Assembly (NCBI GenBank): GCA_030698625.1
Contig: JAUYMS010000036.1
Span: 1-37,577 of the forward strand
Direction of reading: 5' to 3'
Length of the DNA stretch: 37,577 nucleotides
DNA from: Candidatus Omnitrophota bacterium
GTDB lineage: Bacteria; Omnitrophota; Omnitrophia; Omnitrophales; Aquincolibacteriaceae
The notes under the pieces were generated by a model. The model worked only from the letters and a program-made list of their open reading frames with translations, was not told the DNA's origin and did not search any database. The position numbers and the translations under genes are program-made. This document shows, piece by piece, positions 37,412 through 37,577 of the stretch. Positions within the stretch are counted from its first letter, which is position 1. Each line of letters opens with the position of its first letter.

Positions 37412-37425
37412 CGTAGCGTAACGTA
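37406..37425. repeat. Tandem 10-bp repeat at the giant gene stop
   Basis: GCGTAACGTA occurs twice head to tail. The first copy carries the stop TAA (37409-37411) of the giant gene, and a second in-frame stop (TAG) follows at 37424-37426. Confidence 0.8.
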
Positions 37426-37577
37426 GGGACAGTCCCTCCCCCAGGGACACACTTACGGATTTCTGGCCGTCCGAGACGCACGAGCTGAAAGCAAGTCTGC
37501 CCGAAACGCTAGCGCAGGACGGGCAGGGAACACTCCTTCAAAACGCGCTGCTGCGCTCGGAGTTAATTTTTGGGACT
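37422..37577 (+). pseudogene. Start-less frame with RSEL peptide, runs off right edge
   Basis: The frame after TAA 37419-37421 is open to the window end and contains no ATG, GTG or TTG. From 37458 it reads DFWPSETHELKASLPETLA and, later, LLQNALLRSELIFGT. The RSEL peptide (37554-37565) matches those inside the giant protein. It is one frame off from the giant gene. It could be the continuation of the giant gene cut by the repeat, or the 5' part of a neighbouring gene whose start was lost. Nothing else is recognisable in these bases. Confidence 0.4.
37425..37448. repeat. GGGAC/GTCCC hairpin, REP-like
   Basis: AGGGACAGTCCCT (37425-37437) is a palindrome with a 1-nt centre. GTCCCT (37432-37437) also pairs with AGGGAC (37443-37448) across five C residues. 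Outer CGTAA and TTACG arms flank the block. This resembles short mobile palindromic repeats more than an intrinsic terminator, since no T-run follows. Confidence 0.6.

Noticed and set aside
6329-37411. Giant frame as a polyketide or non-ribosomal peptide synthase
   Set aside because: No ketosynthase, carrier-protein or adenylation motifs were seen, the chain has a signal peptide, and carrier and condensation-type catalytic cysteines are absent.
6329-37411. Giant frame as an artefact of misassembly of repeats
   Set aside because: The units are strongly diverged in sequence and length and differ in codon use. The frame holds without a stop for 31 kb, which collapsed or chimeric repeats would not give.

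Overview
The window is bacterial, with compact genes and about 55% GC by eye. It most resembles a Candidatus Omnitrophota (OP3-type) genome. This rests on one enormous exported open frame, an unusual recurring peptide (R-S-E-L-R) at domain joints, and the mix of anaerobe-type radical SAM and housekeeping genes. The phylum is an inference, because no rRNA or ribosomal protein gene is present.

Left part (1-6138). The left edge cuts through an IS3-type transposase reading leftward. Its end has replaced the 5' end of an FkbM-type methyltransferase gene. A Sulfotransfer_2-type sulfotransferase follows, so this looks like the worn edge of a surface-glycan island. Next come two reverse-strand genes with overlapping ends, mutY (A/G-specific adenine glycosylase) and ygfZ (folate-binding Fe-S protein maintenance factor). 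Divergent from them is amrS, the AmmeMemoRadiSam radical SAM enzyme. It is split by a complete 439-residue intein with a LAGLIDADG endonuclease, placed exactly before the third cysteine of the CxxxCxxC cluster motif. MutY, YgfZ and AmrS all relate to Fe-S clusters.

Right part (6329-37411). One uninterrupted frame of 10,360 codons fills about 83% of the window. It encodes a predicted exported protein of roughly 1.1-1.2 MDa. In order it has: a Sec signal peptide; a TIKI/ChaN/EreA-like domain; a helix-rich segment; about four tandem modules of 170-210 residues, probably beta-rich; a degenerate class I methyltransferase-like domain; six long divergent alpha-solenoid units (residues 3442-10034) with shared signature motifs; and an alpha/beta C-terminal domain. 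Read by eye, the mature chain has no cysteine at all: the only three lie in the signal peptide. R-S-E-L-R occurs four times, at module joints.

Right edge (37406-37577). The giant gene stops inside a tandem 10-bp repeat followed by a GGGAC/GTCCC hairpin. Beyond it is a start-less frame ending in another RSEL peptide. It may be the cut-off continuation of the giant gene or the start of a related one.

No tRNA, rRNA or CRISPR array was seen, and no gene-free stretch exceeds 300 bases.
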